In this document: positions 45,843 through 54,006 of the stretch, in pieces
Layout: each line of letters starts with the position of its first letter
How positions within the stretch are numbered: position 1 is the first letter of the stretch
DNA from: Autumnicola musiva
GTDB lineage: Bacteria; Bacteroidota; Bacteroidia; Flavobacteriales; Flavobacteriaceae
Direction of reading: 5' to 3'
DNA: 64,000 bases
NCBI RefSeq assembly: GCF_031846585.1
Contig: NZ_JAVRHK010000006.1
Coordinates: 176,745 to 240,744, forward strand
Notes under the pieces: generated by a model
Database searches by the model: none
What the model saw: the letters and a program-made list of their open reading frames with translations, nothing else
Told to the model about the DNA's origin: nothing
Translations under genes and position numbers: made by a program

Positions 45843-47393
45843 TTAACCAATCATTTTTTCGAGATTTGACAATGATTTTAGGCGTTCGGCATCCAGTTCT
45901 TTGATGGATGCGATCAGTTTTTCCGGTTTTTCATATTCCACTTCTTCATATACAATTTCCTTATAACGATTAATACTAAGATCATAACCATTATCCTTGA
46001 TTTCCTTTTTTGGCACGAGAAAAGACTGAGAAGTGCGATCGCTAAAACCTCCTTCTCCCTTAGCCAGTTTTTTCCAATCGGCAAGGACTTCTGGAATATC
46101 ACATTTACCCTTGGTTTCCTCTATTGCATTTTCAGGTTCATTAAAAACCTTTTCAAAGAATTCCTCATCAATTAGAGCATTACGCTTATCATCCAGGCTA
46201 TAACCGTCGGCTTTCATATCGTAAAACCATACATTATCGGTACCACCGCTATTGGTCTTTGTAAAAATTAAAACAGCGGTACTTACCCCCGCATAAGGTT
46301 TAAATACTCCACTTGGCATAGAGATAATCCCTTGTAATTGTTGGTTCTCCACTAACTCTTCGCGAATAGATTTATGAGCCCCACTACTTCCAAATAACAC
46401 TCCATCTGGCACAATCACCGCCGCACGGCCACCTGTTTTTAAGGTACGTAGCATTAGAGATAAAAACAGCAGTTCAGTCTTTTTAGTTTTGGTAGTTTTC
46501 AAAAGACTGGATTCTACAGTATCATAATCCAGGCTTCCTTTAAAAGGAGGGTTTGCCAGCACAAGCGTATATGCATCATCTACATCGCCGTTACTCTTGC
46601 TTAGAGCATCCTTTCCTATCAGAGAAGGATGTTCCACTCCGTGTAACTGTAGGTTCATTGCAGCAATACGTAACATGGAAGCATCGAACTCTGTTCCGTT
46701 AAACATCTTATCATCATAATGCTTCCGAAACTCTTCTTCCTGAAACCAATCGTGATGTTTCTCGTAAAGGTATTCGCCAGCTGAAACTAAAAATCCTGCT
46801 GTTCCACAAGCCGGGTCACTAATAATATCATCTTTTTTAGGTTCCATTAAATGGACCATCATTCTAATGATATGCTTAGGTGTTCTAAATTGTCCTGCTT
46901 TACCAGCAATAGATAGTTTAGAGAGCATATATTCATAAATATCACCTTTAGTATCCCTGCTATCCAGAGGTAATTTATCAATCTTCTGCACCACCTTATC
47001 TAAAACCTGTGGTGTTGGAATCATAAAGGTGGCTCCTTTCATGTATTGAGAAAAAATACCTCCTTCTCTGCCCACGGTTTTCATAAAGTCGAAAACGGTT
47101 ATTCCTCTCAGTTCTTCCTGAGGCGTGGTAAAGAGGTCGAACATTACTTCAGGATCTTTATCCTTAAACTGACTCCATCTAAGATCCTTTTGTTCCTTAG
47201 TATAAATTGGATTCTTTATAGCAATCCCCATGAGGTTCTCTTCCTCTTCCTTCTTTAGCTGTTTATCGTCAAGCCTTTTTAGAAAAATGAGGTAGGTAAA
47301 TTGTTCAATAACGGTAAGCGGGTTTGAAACTCCCCCAGTCCAGAAATCGTTCCAGATCTTATCTACCTGATTTTTTAATTCTCCTGTAATCAT
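45843..47393 (-). CDS. hsdM: Type I restriction-modification DNA methyltransferase subunit M
   Basis: This 516-residue HsdM has an N-terminal helical domain ('VDKIWNDFWTGGVSNPLTVIEQFTYLIFLKRLDD'), SAM-binding motif I in 'SDPACGTAGFLVSAG' and catalytic motif IV in 'LVLANPPFKGSLD' (intact NPPF). The C-terminus contacts HsdS. It methylates adenine in the target as an M2S complex. The gene has its own predicted promoter and WYL operator in the 66-base gap after the receiver gene, so it may be regulated together with, but separately from, the methylase-kinase unit. Confidence 0.95.
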   Translation of the reverse strand: MITGELKNQVDKIWNDFWTGGVSNPLTVIEQFTYLIFLKRLDDKQLKKEEEENLMGIAIKNPIYTKEQKDLRWSQFKDKDPEVMFDLFTTPQEELRGITVFDFMKTVGREGGIFSQYMKGATFMIPTPQVLDKVVQKIDKLPLDSRDTKGDIYEYMLSKLSIAGKAGQFRTPKHIIRMMVHLMEPKKDDIISDPACGTAGFLVSAGEYLYEKHHDWFQEEEFRKHYDDKMFNGTEFDASMLRIAAMNLQLHGVEHPSLIGKDALSKSNGDVDDAYTLVLANPPFKGSLDYDTVESSLLKTTKTKKTELLFLSLMLRTLKTGGRAAVIVPDGVLFGSSGAHKSIREELVENQQLQGIISMPSGVFKPYAGVSTAVLIFTKTNSGGTDNVWFYDMKADGYSLDDKRNALIDEEFFEKVFNEPENAIEETKGKCDIPEVLADWKKLAKGEGGFSDRTSQSFLVPKKEIKDNGYDLSINRYKEIVYEEVEYEKPEKLIASIKELDAERLKSLSNLEKMIG

Positions 47394-47423
47394 ATATTGT
47401 TTTGGTTGTTTTTATTTATAGTT

Positions 47424-47459
47424 CAAATATAGAATGAATGTATGCAGTGTATGTGCACA
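47424..47459 (-). promoter_or_regulatory. WYL operator copy 3 plus -7 box upstream of hsdM
   Basis: On the minus strand TGTGCACATACACTGCATA (complement of 47441-47459) is followed after 9 bases by TATATTTG (complement of 47424-47431). It matches the operator copies before the WYL and DUF2130 genes in sequence and spacing. The palindrome covers the expected -33 region, which fits repression. Confidence 0.65.
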
Positions 47460-48347
47460 TTAAAAATAGTTTCGATAATGCGGGTCATTGCAAAACACCG
47501 TAAGCCAGCATAGAACCTCTTGGATCAAGAAAAAATTAGAAAGGAATGGCATTTTTACTTCAGCTTTATCATTTAAATGCGAATATCGATTGGTGGATTC
47601 TTTTAACTTTCTAATTGCAGCTTTAATATCCCTTGGAATATTTTTATCTAACCTGTGTGTTTCTCCATTAGAATCATCCGTTGGCCTATTCTCCAAAAAT
47701 CTTACGCACCATTCTTGATTTGGTTTTCCGTTATTGAAAAATGAATTTGGAATACAAGGTATTGGATTATTTAGTCCAACAAATATTCCTTCGAGTAAAT
47801 CTCTCTGGGAATTGATGTTCTTCTTTCGATAATCTTGCTCTTTAAAACATTTGATAATTTCTAGAAAGTTAGTCTTATCTGAATTTCCTAAAATACCTTC
47901 ATCAAAGCATTGAAAACTCCCTGGAAATTCCTTTCTTGCCTGAATTTCGGGTCTTTTTTCTTGTGACTTCAAAATATCCTGGAACAAAGACTCATTGTCT
48001 TCACCCTTTATATAGTAATTGCCATAAGACTGTTCAAACCACTCCTTTTCTGTATAATCGGGCTGCCCTGTGAATATAAAGAAAGGTAAATAGTTGGTCT
48101 TATTCAAATCTATTAAAAAATCTCTTGATGCTCGTAAACCATTAAGATCGGTAACGGTATCATCTTTTTTAAATTTGACCTTGGCATCAAGTATTACAGC
48201 ATCGTAAATGGGATTCTTTTTTAATTCATTAATTCCCTCTTCGTGAGATTCAAAAGGAATAATATCAATGTCATCCTGTTCCGCTTCACCAATAATATCT
48301 TGCTGAGTCTTATACAAATCATCTATCCAAAGTACTTTTATATTCAT
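47460..48347 (-). CDS. Receiver-domain protein paired with the methylase-kinase fusion
   Basis: The 295 residues start with a receiver domain: Asp9-Asp10 ('VLWIDDLY'), phospho-acceptor Asp54 in 'DAVILDAKVK', Thr93 in 'FIFTGQPD' and Lys114 in 'YYIKGED'. An insertion lies after Asp54, as in the other receiver protein of the island. Residues ~125-295 are helical with 'NRYSHLND' near the end, faintly like HEPN/DUF4145 segments; no DNA-binding domain is seen. It begins 10 bases after the methylase-kinase fusion gene, so the fusion is the probable phosphodonor. The C-terminal region may be the output that controls restriction or kills the cell; this is inference. Confidence 0.8.
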   Translation of the reverse strand: MNIKVLWIDDLYKTQQDIIGEAEQDDIDIIPFESHEEGINELKKNPIYDAVILDAKVKFKKDDTVTDLNGLRASRDFLIDLNKTNYLPFFIFTGQPDYTEKEWFEQSYGNYYIKGEDNESLFQDILKSQEKRPEIQARKEFPGSFQCFDEGILGNSDKTNFLEIIKCFKEQDYRKKNINSQRDLLEGIFVGLNNPIPCIPNSFFNNGKPNQEWCVRFLENRPTDDSNGETHRLDKNIPRDIKAAIRKLKESTNRYSHLNDKAEVKMPFLSNFFLIQEVLCWLTVFCNDPHYRNYF

Positions 48348-48357
48348 ATCTTACAAA

Positions 48358-50817
48358 CTATAATATTACATCAAACTCATGTTGAAATTTAAGTATATAT
48401 GAGACTGGAAATTCAGATTGAGGCTCATTCTTAATTTCAAATTTAGCTGAATAATGGTTTAATATTGAATTAATATCAGCCCCTCCCATTCCAGAGCCCC
48501 CACTATCAGAAGTTTTTTCTCCTCGTGTAATTAATTTATCGAAAGAAAAATTACGAGGAAAAGGTTTACCATTATTAGAAATTTCCAAAACGTAATTTTT
48601 GCGATCCCAATCATTCCAAATTTCACATCTTATAATGTTTCCTTTATCATCTTTATTAAATCCATGATCCCGAGCGTTTGAAACTATATTAGAAAATAGC
48701 ATATAGAAATCCTCTCTGTTAATTAGAATCTCTGGCCTTGCAAAACGCCCCCCCATATCAAAGGATTCACGATCGATATGAAGTTGATCAAATCTAAAGA
48801 AATCGGGATCTTTAAATCTGTTAATGCTTTCCTTTACTAATTTCACAAGATCGTTCTTTTCTTTGGTTCTTTTCAGGTCAATTCTTTCATCAAATGTTTC
48901 TAACATTTTGCTCATTGAACCAATAGTATCTTCAAGACTAGACAAATGTTCATCAAAAGTTTGATTTAAATTTTTACTATAAATTAAATTGGGATCTAAT
49001 GGTTTCCCCTGATTCTTTCTGATAAACTTTTTGGTTCCAGAAACATTCGATTTTAATGCATTTAAATATTGCCTGAATGTATGCTTTATGGATGCAAACT
49101 CTCTAAAAGAATTATCTTTTAGTCCTATTAATTCTCTTTTTAATTCAACCTCTTTCTCCTTAGATCTTATATAAGCTTCTTTGACCCGCTTCATTCTTAA
49201 CTCTTGTTCCGCTTTGGAAGGTCGATTGATAGAAATTTGAAGAAAATCTTTAAAATTTAGAAGCTTCGTTGCACTTCCATGTCTATAAATAGATAATTGC
49301 TTTTCGACAAAATTAGAATGTAATTCATTTATTAAATAATCTAAATTGAGACTATCATCAACAATCTCAAAACTCATAACAGCATGCGATATTGCAATAG
49401 GGTCTCCATTGAATTTAAAAAATGTAGGCCTCAAATCATTACCAATCTTTGCAACCAAAAGAGCTGATCTTGAAATTTTTCTAAAATTTTTAGTCTTTAT
49501 AGCTGAAGATTCAATCGGATCAAGTTTCAAGTAGAAATCAAGATCGTCTTTGATTAAATTTTTGACAGATATAGATCTAATAACTTCATTTTTTTCAATC
49601 TTTTCTCCCCTATTAACTTTCAAAACCTTTGCTAGCCTTATCACATTCGAATCTTGAATCACTTCAAGTTCCTCTCGCCATAATATTCTTCCTATTTCTA
49701 AATTATAATCATCAGCCGTCAATTCCTCCCGTGAAATTCTTTGGATACCATCACCGGATTTCTCTGTGTTTAAATCAGTTACTATTTTTTCATAATTGAT
49801 AATCGGATATTTAGAATTACCATCTAAATATTTATTCGCATCAACAAAAGTTACTATTCCCGGTCGTTTTTTATTTTTACTTAATACTAGAATTGAGGTT
49901 TTGATACCTGTATGTTTTAAAACACCATGTGGTAAAGTGATAACTTTTTCAATTAAATCTTTTTCAACAAGATTTTTTCTTAGTCTAGCTTTAAAACCAG
50001 AATCAAATAAAATACTATTAGGCACCAGAACAATTAGTTGACCATTTGCACTAACAGATTCCAATCCTTCTTCAATAATAAACTCATCACAACTCTTATA
50101 TCTAGTATGCCAACTAGAAGAAAGTTTTTTCATTGGTTGAAAGGGTGGCGCCGAAATGATTAAATCGAATGATGCTGATTTAATCCATTCCTGGATTGAA
50201 TCATGATTGAAATAGTTTTCTGTATCTTTTCCGTAAGCTAATCTTCGTAAGATTCCAAGAGCCCAAGTATTGAAATTTATTTCTTGAGCTACATATTTAA
50301 TGTCCTTTTTAAACTTAAGTCCAAATGTACCCGTTCCTGCGAATGGGTTATATACTAAAGCGCTAGACTCTAAATTAGCCTGATTAATAATAAAATCTGC
50401 TAAACCAGGGGGAAGGAAGTGTTCTCCAGAAGATCTTCCTAAAGAATCAATGAATCTATAAAGTATGGAATCAAAAAGATTAGAAAACTCAAGATCCGAT
50501 TTAGACAAACCCAGATCATTAATTTGACGCATAAATATTGAAAATTGGAAACGCCCTAATGATTTTAAAATTGATTCATAAACTAATTTCCAGCTTTTAA
50601 AAAGTTCAGGATTGAAGCTTGCGATTTCTTCATCTATATTTTTGAGTATGTCCTCTTTAGTTCCCTCCTTATTATTCGGAGTAAGATTATATTTTCTTAA
50701 AACAATAAGGAATAATATAACATCATAATGGTGAGGCTGAAGACCAGTTGACCGTAAAAATTCAAAAGACTCCCATATTTTTTGCTCTAATAATTTGATA
50801 TCATCTGTGTGGCCCAT
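48358..50817 (-). CDS. Fusion of HsdM-like methylase, HsdS-like recognition domain and histidine-kinase ATPase
   Basis: The 819 residues comprise a helical N-terminus as in HsdM (~1-140), a methylase fold with SAM motif I 'YNPFAGTGTFGL' (156-167) and motif IV 'IISAPPFQ', where NPPF is replaced by APPF (223-226). An HsdS-type TRD follows (~390-545; 'RSISVKNLIKDD', ending 'ISINRPSKAEQELRMKRV'). Then come a coiled coil with possible phospho-His579 ('FASIKHTFRQYLNALK') and a GHKL ATPase: N-box 'LFSNIVSNARDHGF' (707-720), 'LEISNNGKPFP' and 'GSGMGGADI'. The part list reads as DNA binding joined to a kinase. The likely partner is the receiver protein encoded next. Loss of the catalytic Asn suggests sensing rather than methylation. 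Confidence 0.85.
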   Translation of the reverse strand: MGHTDDIKLLEQKIWESFEFLRSTGLQPHHYDVILFLIVLRKYNLTPNNKEGTKEDILKNIDEEIASFNPELFKSWKLVYESILKSLGRFQFSIFMRQINDLGLSKSDLEFSNLFDSILYRFIDSLGRSSGEHFLPPGLADFIINQANLESSALVYNPFAGTGTFGLKFKKDIKYVAQEINFNTWALGILRRLAYGKDTENYFNHDSIQEWIKSASFDLIISAPPFQPMKKLSSSWHTRYKSCDEFIIEEGLESVSANGQLIVLVPNSILFDSGFKARLRKNLVEKDLIEKVITLPHGVLKHTGIKTSILVLSKNKKRPGIVTFVDANKYLDGNSKYPIINYEKIVTDLNTEKSGDGIQRISREELTADDYNLEIGRILWREELEVIQDSNVIRLAKVLKVNRGEKIEKNEVIRSISVKNLIKDDLDFYLKLDPIESSAIKTKNFRKISRSALLVAKIGNDLRPTFFKFNGDPIAISHAVMSFEIVDDSLNLDYLINELHSNFVEKQLSIYRHGSATKLLNFKDFLQISINRPSKAEQELRMKRVKEAYIRSKEKEVELKRELIGLKDNSFREFASIKHTFRQYLNALKSNVSGTKKFIRKNQGKPLDPNLIYSKNLNQTFDEHLSSLEDTIGSMSKMLETFDERIDLKRTKEKNDLVKLVKESINRFKDPDFFRFDQLHIDRESFDMGGRFARPEILINREDFYMLFSNIVSNARDHGFNKDDKGNIIRCEIWNDWDRKNYVLEISNNGKPFPRNFSFDKLITRGEKTSDSGGSGMGGADINSILNHYSAKFEIKNEPQSEFPVSYILKFQHEFDVIL

Positions 50818-50845
50818 AAATCACTTCAAAACTTTTAATTAATTA

Positions 50846-52093
50846 CTACTCGCTTTCTTCTTCTAACTCTTCAATCATAGGAACTGTACTACCTGCAATT
50901 CCCCTTAAATTACCATACATACCGGCAGTGTTTACCATAACCTTTTCAATCTGTTTCTGTCTGCGTTTCCAACGAGAATGAGCCACTCTCTGCTCCTTTT
51001 CCAAGTCTTGTTGCATTTCTATAAACGCATCTTTTATAGCTTCTATCTGCATTCTAAACTCTGGACCAACCAGGTAATCATATAGCAAAGACATTTTATC
51101 ACCCTTATTCGATTGGGTTACGACTGCATTATTAACAGTAATAATTCCCTGTCTCAAAACAGCACTCAGTCCTTTAAATTCCTGATAAGTGCAAACCCAC
51201 AGGCTTTTATCTATCATTCCCATTCTTTCCATCCCGTTAGGAAGAACTTCTGTTACAAGTACACCTAGGGTAGCTCCTTTCTTGGCCATATCATCTTTAA
51301 ATTTGCTGACCCAGGCATTTGAAAAGTTCTTTGCTCTCTTGCTCTCGTAATAAATACTACCGCAATTCTGAGCTTCATATGTGTTTACAGTCTGAAAACA
51401 ATCTGCACCATTAGCTCCTTTCCTTATTTCTTCGACATTATCAAGAGGAAAATTAGTAGCCAGCCATTCTTCAATCGCTAATTCCTGAACTTCACCTTGA
51501 AGTTGCATAGAACCCTGTTCCTGTTTTCGTCGCATCTCTTCGGTTAATTTCTTCTGCTGGTCAAGCTGCTTTTCAAGTTCCTTGAACTTCAACTCATTCT
51601 TTTCATCTTCCTGCTTCCTGATTTTCTCCCTCTCTTTAGACATCATTTCAGCAATCCTCTTTTCGGTTTCAGCTTCCAAAGCATCCTTCATTTCAGATTT
51701 TTCTCTTTGTAGTCTGCTGATTTCTGCGTCCTTTTTATAAAGTTCCTTAAGCTTTTCGGTTTTCTCATTCAGCTCTTTTTGAAGCTCCTGGTTACTTTCT
51801 ATCTGTTCTTCTTCCAGCTTGGCTTTTAGTTTCTCCTCAATTTTCTTTTCCGCTTCTTTCTTCTCCTTTTCAAGGCGTTCTTTAAAAAGCTCATTTTCCC
51901 TTTCCTTTTTTGCTTCAAATTCTTCCTTTTCCTTTATAAAATTATCCTGTTCTGCCTTCAGTTTTTTATTAGCCTGATTTTGTTTCTGCTGAAATTCAGA
52001 ACGAATCGCATCCTCTATTTGATGTTTAAGGATATCGTTAACATTTATTTCGCTTCCGCATTCAGGGCAATTAATGGTGGTTTGATTTTTCAT
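50846..52093 (-). CDS. DUF2130-family protein with zinc finger and coiled coil
   Basis: The 415 residues begin with a CxxC zinc-finger half ('INCPECGSEIN'), continue with a ~170-residue Lys/Glu/Gln coiled coil and end in a DUF2130 domain ('VNTYEAQNCGSIYYESKRAKNFSNAW', 'VLVTEVLPNGMERM'). DUF2130 belongs to the PD-(D/E)XK-like nucleases; the 'YYESK' E-x-K fits, with an acidic residue in 'NGADCFQ'. It is often found beside DNA-processing genes, with unknown role. Here it is the first gene of a unit with the methylase-kinase fusion and receiver protein, behind a WYL operator. Confidence 0.85.
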   Translation of the reverse strand: MKNQTTINCPECGSEINVNDILKHQIEDAIRSEFQQKQNQANKKLKAEQDNFIKEKEEFEAKKERENELFKERLEKEKKEAEKKIEEKLKAKLEEEQIESNQELQKELNEKTEKLKELYKKDAEISRLQREKSEMKDALEAETEKRIAEMMSKEREKIRKQEDEKNELKFKELEKQLDQQKKLTEEMRRKQEQGSMQLQGEVQELAIEEWLATNFPLDNVEEIRKGANGADCFQTVNTYEAQNCGSIYYESKRAKNFSNAWVSKFKDDMAKKGATLGVLVTEVLPNGMERMGMIDKSLWVCTYQEFKGLSAVLRQGIITVNNAVVTQSNKGDKMSLLYDYLVGPEFRMQIEAIKDAFIEMQQDLEKEQRVAHSRWKRRQKQIEKVMVNTAGMYGNLRGIAGSTVPMIEELEEESE

Positions 52094-52119
52094 GAGAATA
52101 TCATTTTTTGATTACAGGA

Positions 52120-52155
52120 CAAATCTAAAACTGATTAATGCAGTCTATCTGCACT
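52120..52155 (-). promoter_or_regulatory. WYL operator copy 2 plus -7 box upstream of the DUF2130 gene
   Basis: On the minus strand AGTGCAGATAGACTGCATT (complement of 52137-52155) is followed after 9 bases by TAGATTTG (complement of 52120-52127), an exact TAnnTTTG box. The palindrome overlaps the stop codon of the WYL regulator gene. Confidence 0.65.
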
Positions 52156-53161
52156 CATTATATTTTTCGAATAATGATTTTATTCTGTTATTAATCTTTT
52201 GCCTTAAACTCAAAGGTTCTAAGACCTCTACTTTCTCCCCAAAATGAAGGATCTGGCTCTCTAATTCATAATTTGGAATTAGCTCCAGAAGAATATCTGT
52301 ATAGTCCTCTTTTCTAATTAAAACCTTCTGTGAACCGTGAATAGGCTTAGTTTCAATATAGGGCCACAGACTATTATCAATTCTCAGTTTGATCTTTTCA
52401 GGTTCTTGACCCTGAATTATAGAAACCCCTATCGTATCCTCGAAATATTCCTCGAAATTAATATCTGTAGTCTCATATATTCCATCAAATTCCTCCACGG
52501 TTTCAAAACGATCCAGTGCGAGGTTCACCATATTATCATATTCTGAATTCTTCCCATACACAAACCAGCGATTATTATATTCCTTTAAATGATAGGGAGA
52601 AAAAATTATGGAAACAGGCTCCGGATTTTTGAAGGATTGGTAAAGAATCTTCACTGTCTTATTATAAAGTATGGCATTAAAGAGTGGATCAATAAACTCC
52701 AGCCCCTTTAAAAATTCGTTATTATCGAAACTAATAATTCCTGAAGTATCTTCTGAAAAGTTAAAGGCCTGGTCTATTTTTGGCAGGAGTTCATTTATCC
52801 ATTTAAACTGGGGAAGTCCTTTGAACCGTTGCAAAACCGACATAGCCGATTTTAGCTGTTCTGCCTCTAATTCATTAATTGGTTGATTATTAATGCTGAA
52901 ATTTTGATCTTCATATTTAAAGAAAACACTCCGCCCCTCTTTAAGCCTGGCCAAAGGTATACTCCATCCCTGGGAAGATTCCATAAATTTGATATCCTCG
53001 TAAAGCTGTCGCTTTTTTATTCCTTCTGTATAAACATTTAACTCTGCAAGCGATTTATTACATTCTTCTAAAAGATCATTTATTGAATAACGTCTACCGG
53101 GATTTCTAAAACAGCGATTTAAAGTTTGATATCTTATTAAAGCATTTTTTGTTATTGCCAT
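52145..53161 (-). CDS. WYL-domain transcriptional regulator of the restriction locus
   Basis: The 338 residues comprise an N-terminal winged helix (~5-90, 'RYSINDLLEECNKSLAELN', 'KKRQLYEDIKFMES'), a WYL domain (~155-225, 'VKILYQSFKNPEPVSIIFSPYHLKEYNNRWFVYG') and a C-terminal WCX-like domain (~250-330). Regulators of this layout (BrxR/CapW type) repress phage-defence loci and respond to a nucleotide-like or nucleic-acid signal through the WYL pocket. Three palindromes in the locus, one in its own promoter, fit a dimer operator. It is the first gene of the minus-strand locus. Confidence 0.9.
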   Translation of the reverse strand: MAITKNALIRYQTLNRCFRNPGRRYSINDLLEECNKSLAELNVYTEGIKKRQLYEDIKFMESSQGWSIPLARLKEGRSVFFKYEDQNFSINNQPINELEAEQLKSAMSVLQRFKGLPQFKWINELLPKIDQAFNFSEDTSGIISFDNNEFLKGLEFIDPLFNAILYNKTVKILYQSFKNPEPVSIIFSPYHLKEYNNRWFVYGKNSEYDNMVNLALDRFETVEEFDGIYETTDINFEEYFEDTIGVSIIQGQEPEKIKLRIDNSLWPYIETKPIHGSQKVLIRKEDYTDILLELIPNYELESQILHFGEKVEVLEPLSLRQKINNRIKSLFEKYNECR

Positions 53162-53184
53162 TGGGAAATTAATAACTTGGGTTT

Positions 53185-53219
53185 TAAAATTATTAATTTA
53201 TGTGCAGATATACTGCACA
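53185..53219 (-). promoter_or_regulatory. WYL operator copy 1 and promoter of the WYL regulator gene
   Basis: tgtgcag-atata-ctgcaca (53201-53219) is a perfect inverted repeat. On the minus strand it is followed after 8 bases by TAATTTTA (complement of 53185-53192), one base off TAnnTTTG. Same geometry as the two other copies; it suggests autorepression. Confidence 0.65.
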
Positions 53220-53234
53220 ATTGCTAATTAATAT

Positions 53235-53273
53235 TGGCAATAATATTCAGAGAAAATATTATTCTTATTGCCA
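53235..53273. promoter_or_regulatory. Imperfect hairpin in the divergent gap
   Basis: tggcaat (53235-53241) pairs with attgcca (53267-53273), and inner aatatt segments can pair with a bulge. It lies between the divergent WYL and GIY-YIG-like genes; function unknown. Confidence 0.35.
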
Positions 53274-53383
53274 TTTCACCTTAAGAATACTGTCTATAAG
53301 AGTTTTAAAACCATCTTTAGATGCCCGATATATAATGTTTAAAATTTAAAAAACTGATTTGGTATACACTAAAACAATTAATA

Positions 53384-53988
53384 ATGTCTGAAGAATATTT
53401 GAAAAACTTTATAAAATTAAGCGAAGCAATTTATGATAGTGCTGAAGAAATATTAATAAAACCTTCTAAAACATGGAATGACAACATTTTAAAAAAGGAG
53501 TGGTTTGACAAAAATTGTTATTCTAACAAATACATCACAATGTCGCCTGGATGGTATTGGATAGCCTGTGATTTAAATTTTGAAGAAGTAAAAAAATTAA
53601 ACAGTTCCAACGATGCTTTGCGACGAAACGCCTGTAAAATTGGTGAATTATCCAGGAAGAATATAAAAACTTTTGGAGCTGAATATCTATGTAAGTTAGA
53701 TGATGACGGAAAACAAATCATTTACAACGGTCACCAGAATAACGTAGTAATACGCTTAAGGCAACATTTTAACTTAAACAATGATTCTACAGGTGCCTTA
53801 GGTCTAAATTGTTATCCGTTATCAAAAAAAACTGGAAAGTTAGGTTTTTTGGAAAACCTCATATCAAAAGACTAAACCCTGAATTTCAAAAAGAGGTTAC
53901 GAATATGATAGAAGAACAATCGGGACGAATTGCTATCGAAAATGACTGGAGAGCAAAATACGGCTGGCCCGTATTATGTAAAGCTTAA
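53384..53988 (+). pseudogene. GIY-YIG-nuclease-like gene with a -1 frame change
   Basis: The first frame encodes 163 residues to TAA at 53873-53875. It contains 'PGWYWIACDL' and 'IIYNGHQNNVVIRLRQHF', which resemble the GIY and YIG halves and Arg/His core of GIY-YIG nucleases. At the eight-A run 53824-53831 the -1 frame gives a better continuation, 'NWKVRFFGKPHIKRLNPEF' and then 'GRIAIENDWRAKYGWPVLCK', to TAA at 53986-53988. The last part is a plausible conserved C-terminus, so the gene seems interrupted by loss of one A. A real slippage site (A AAA AAA in phase) is the other option. Confidence 0.6.
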
Positions 53989-54006
53989 TTATTAAAAACC
54001 ATTTGA

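Noticed and set aside
29551..50817. Assignment of either module to the Detocs two-component defence system
   Set aside because: Detocs has a receiver-linked PNP-type effector and a phosphatase-like protein; neither is visible here and the methylases are not part of it.
29551..53161. BREX, DISARM or Pgl system
   Set aside because: No PglZ, BrxC, BrxL, DrmA or DrmB-like proteins are present; the hsdM/hsdS/hsdR set with intact motifs identifies a type I system.
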